Assembly (NCBI GenBank): GCA_017613855.1
Contig: JAGACY010000117.1
Span: 1-7,280 of the forward strand
Source: Pseudomonadota bacterium
GTDB taxonomy: Bacteria; Myxococcota; Bradymonadia; UBA4248
Direction of reading: 5' to 3'
Length of the DNA: 7,280 nt
The notes beneath the pieces are model-generated. The model was not told the DNA's origin. It saw nothing but the letters and a program-made list of their open reading frames with translations, and searched no databases. Numbering within the stretch: the stretch's first letter is position 1; each line of letters begins with the position of its first letter. Made by a program: the position numbers and the translations under genes. This document shows, one piece after another, positions 5,855 through 7,280 of this stretch.

Positions 5855-5932
5855 ATGGGCAATGTCACAGATCCTGGTGACATTGCCCATACACTCGCCC
5901 GGCATGCCTATCCCTGCGGGATACGGCATGCC
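5855..5932. repeat. Two adjacent strong palindromes
   Basis: ATGGGCAATGTCAC (5855-5868) and GTGACATTGCCCAT (5877-5890) form a perfect 14-bp inverted repeat around eight bases. Ten bases further on, GGCATGCCTATCCC (5901-5914) pairs with GGGATA-C-GGCATGCC (5918-5932) around TGC with a single bulged C. GGCATGCC is itself self-complementary. Neither has a U-tract on either strand, so these are not intrinsic terminators. They sit about 16 bp upstream of the lipoprotein promoter's -35 region. A dispersed paired-palindrome repeat is the favoured reading; a regulatory site is the alternative. Confidence 0.75.
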
Positions 5933-6188
5933 ATGCGGATTGAGGGGAAGGCTCGCACAAAAAATCGGTTCAATTTGGGGAGACGAAATGCATGCAGTCT
6001 TCAACTACGAACTACACCCGGACCAAAGACCGCTGGATTCTAAATTGCTGTTTCCTCAAGTCATGGCAGGTGCTGCCCCCCCGCCATGAGAGAATAGATA
6101 TTTAGGGGATTTTGTTAAAATGGATTAATATTGTAATTTAAATATTTACTGGTGAAAAGAACACGAGCCTACTATCTAAATATCTGTA
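5933..6188. other. Intergenic, no gene seen; weak hairpin
   Basis: This is the rest of the spacer between the methylase-like fragment and the lipoprotein promoter. Short frames crossing it owe their openness to the palindromes and have no ribosome-binding sites. CATGGC (6062-6067) and GCCATG (6083-6088) form a third inverted repeat around a run of seven C, with an alternative inner pairing GGCAG/CTGCC at 6065-6077. From about 6090 to 6188 the sequence is very AT-rich, with no terminator visible for the gene ending at 6189. Confidence 0.5.
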
Positions 6189-7085
6189 TCACTTCAAGAA
6201 ACCAACCTCATAAACCATTGGACGCATTTTATCTGACAATACTTTATAAAGCTCTTTAAACTCGACAAGATCAGGTTTCAGTCGTTCTTCCCATAATTTC
6301 TTTAACTGATAGAATCCTGCATCCCAAGTGTTAATCTGATACTCAGGATGGTCTTCATCAAATGCTATACGGTAAGCGAAAGACTTTCGTACCAAATCTT
6401 TTGCCTTGTCTAAAACTGCTTTTGCTTCAGTGGATAATCTGCCATATAATCCATCGCGTAACAGGGCATAAACATATCGTTCATCAGAGGCATAGGCGTC
6501 GTTATAACAGAAATCATTGTTATACATTTCTGCCAGCTCCATGATTTCATTTTTTGACATCCAGAAAAATTCGTTTTTAATATCCCAGAATTTACCTTTA
6601 TATTCAATGTGCCGCAATGATGATTGTTGTGATGATGTATTAAATAGAGAATATATTATAGAATCATTAACAAACTCAATAAATTTTGAATGACTCTCAT
6701 TAGGATACAGGAATTCATCTTTTCCATTAATCCAATTGCAAGTGATTAGTTTCCTTGCTGCAAATACAGATACAATCCTTTCAAAATTTTCAGGCATTAC
6801 AGAGATACCGTTTGCATTACTACTATCACTACTTGTATATAATGCAACATAGCTTGTACTATGCTCTACATTATTTGACACATTCAAATAACATCCTAAA
6901 GCATTTTCAGCAATTTTTGTTTTACTGTTCCTTCCAGTCTTAACCTTAATTCCTGTTGACAAAGTTGGTTTATCAACGACTGTTATTTGTCTTATAGGTT
7001 CTTTTATATACGCCTTTGCAGACACATCTGAATCAACATTATACACATTTTTATTTCCAATTACAGATATAGAGTCATCAACCAC
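6189..7085 (-). CDS. C-terminal part of a large N6-adenine DNA methylase-like protein (probable remnant)
   Basis: The 298-aa frame resembles the C-terminal region of large N-6 DNA methylases linked to restriction-modification. Features of that region as I know it are FERIVSVFAARKLI (101-114), the W-x-N-G-K-D-E-F segment (118-125), SLFNTSSQQSSLR (146-158), WDIKNEFF (167-174), the helical KAVLDKAKDLVRKSFAYR (222-239), HPEYQINTWDAGFYQ (246-260) and the ending KMRPMVYEVGFL (286-297). The catalytic NPPY-type motif and SAM-binding N-terminal domain, which should lie upstream, are absent. The start is a GTG with no ribosome-binding site. The frame is open only to 7121, then stops, and a terminator-like hairpin lies just beyond. 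The gene therefore looks 5'-truncated by rearrangement. It is AT-rich compared with its neighbours (16 of 60 G+C at 6601-6660, against 32 of 60 in murI at 1561-1620), consistent with horizontal origin. Methylation activity is not expected. A standalone specificity-type protein is the less likely alternative. Confidence 0.65.
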   Translation of the reverse strand: MVDDSISVIGNKNVYNVDSDVSAKAYIKEPIRQITVVDKPTLSTGIKVKTGRNSKTKIAENALGCYLNVSNNVEHSTSYVALYTSSDSSNANGISVMPENFERIVSVFAARKLITCNWINGKDEFLYPNESHSKFIEFVNDSIIYSLFNTSSQQSSLRHIEYKGKFWDIKNEFFWMSKNEIMELAEMYNNDFCYNDAYASDERYVYALLRDGLYGRLSTEAKAVLDKAKDLVRKSFAYRIAFDEDHPEYQINTWDAGFYQLKKLWEERLKPDLVEFKELYKVLSDKMRPMVYEVGFLK

Positions 7086-7139
7086 ATCAATTAAGTCATA
7101 AACGAAATTATTCCTTTCTCAAGCTCTAGATAGTGACAC

Positions 7140-7164
7140 AAAAAATCGACAGAGTGGTCGATTT
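7140..7164 (-). terminator. Candidate intrinsic terminator
   Basis: On the minus strand AAATCGAC (7164-7157 read as complement) pairs with GTCGATTT (7150-7143) around CACTCT, followed by TTT then GTGTC. The stem is 8 bp and AT-containing, and the U-tract is short, so it is moderate in strength. It lies upstream of the methylase-like fragment and about 65 nt downstream of the promoter candidate at 7212-7242. Confidence 0.5.
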
Positions 7165-7211
7165 AGGTATTGACTTGAAATTAAGCGGAGATAATCCTGT
7201 TCGCTGTTCGC

Positions 7212-7242
7212 ATGATAGCACCTTCTAGTTTTTTTTTGTCAA
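7212..7242 (-). promoter_or_regulatory. Candidate promoter at the right edge
   Basis: On the minus strand a perfect TTGACA (7242-7237) is followed after 19 bases by TATCAT (7217-7212) with a TGC extension (TGCTATCAT). The spacer is two bases longer than ideal and contains a run of eight A. Transcription would start near 7205. No convincing gene follows before the terminator at 7140-7164: an ATG overlapping the -10 opens only ten codons and has no ribosome-binding site. Confidence 0.45.
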
Positions 7243-7280
7243 TTCTAAAAATGCAGAAACTACCACATTCTCTGCGTATT

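Noticed and set aside
5771..6089. Overlapping open frames on both strands across the palindromes upstream of the lipoprotein gene
   Set aside because: Their openness comes from the inverted repeats, they have no ribosome-binding sites, and the minus-strand frame crosses the lipoprotein promoter.

Overview
The window most resembles a moderately AT-rich, Gram-negative-type bacterial chromosome. The best lineage clue is an 849-residue lipoprotein on the minus strand. It combines a short Cys-rich N-terminal module, a Pro/Asp linker, calcium-binding Asp-rich repeats and a von Willebrand A-like domain, a layout typical of Myxococcota and related former Deltaproteobacteria. One neighbouring protein resembles DUF6261, a family I know mainly from Bacteroidetes, so the placement is an inference and not firm.

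Layout. Positions 1-358 hold no gene. They are a mosaic of heptamer tandem repeats and four copies of a conserved core. Positions 359-952 (minus) encode an unrecognised 197-aa protein. A 390-bp gap follows, with palindromes and a candidate promoter, and leads into murI (1345-2172, plus), a complete glutamate racemase and the only confident housekeeping gene. Positions 2173-2424 carry more heptamer arrays, REP-like palindromes and an intrinsic terminator that serves the minus-strand gene beyond it. That gene (2425-3114, minus) encodes a DUF6261-like protein with its own promoter, a palindrome at the expected transcript start and a strong Shine-Dalgarno site. Upstream of it lies the large lipoprotein gene (3202-5751, minus), with a well-formed extended -10 promoter.

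Positions 5752-6188 are intergenic, with two adjacent strong palindromes and a weaker third. Positions 6189-7085 (minus) look like the C-terminal third of a large N6-adenine DNA methyltransferase of the restriction-modification type. The region is markedly AT-rich and its N-terminal catalytic part is absent. The right edge (7122-7280) contains a promoter and a terminator about 65 nt apart on the minus strand, which could make a short RNA.

The genes do not form one operon or pathway. murI supplies D-glutamate for peptidoglycan, and the lipoprotein is probably displayed at the cell surface. The methylase piece is probably a horizontally acquired defence remnant. The most striking feature is the density and diversity of heptamer repeats and palindromes in nearly every intergenic space. 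No complete new defence or metabolic system is visible.
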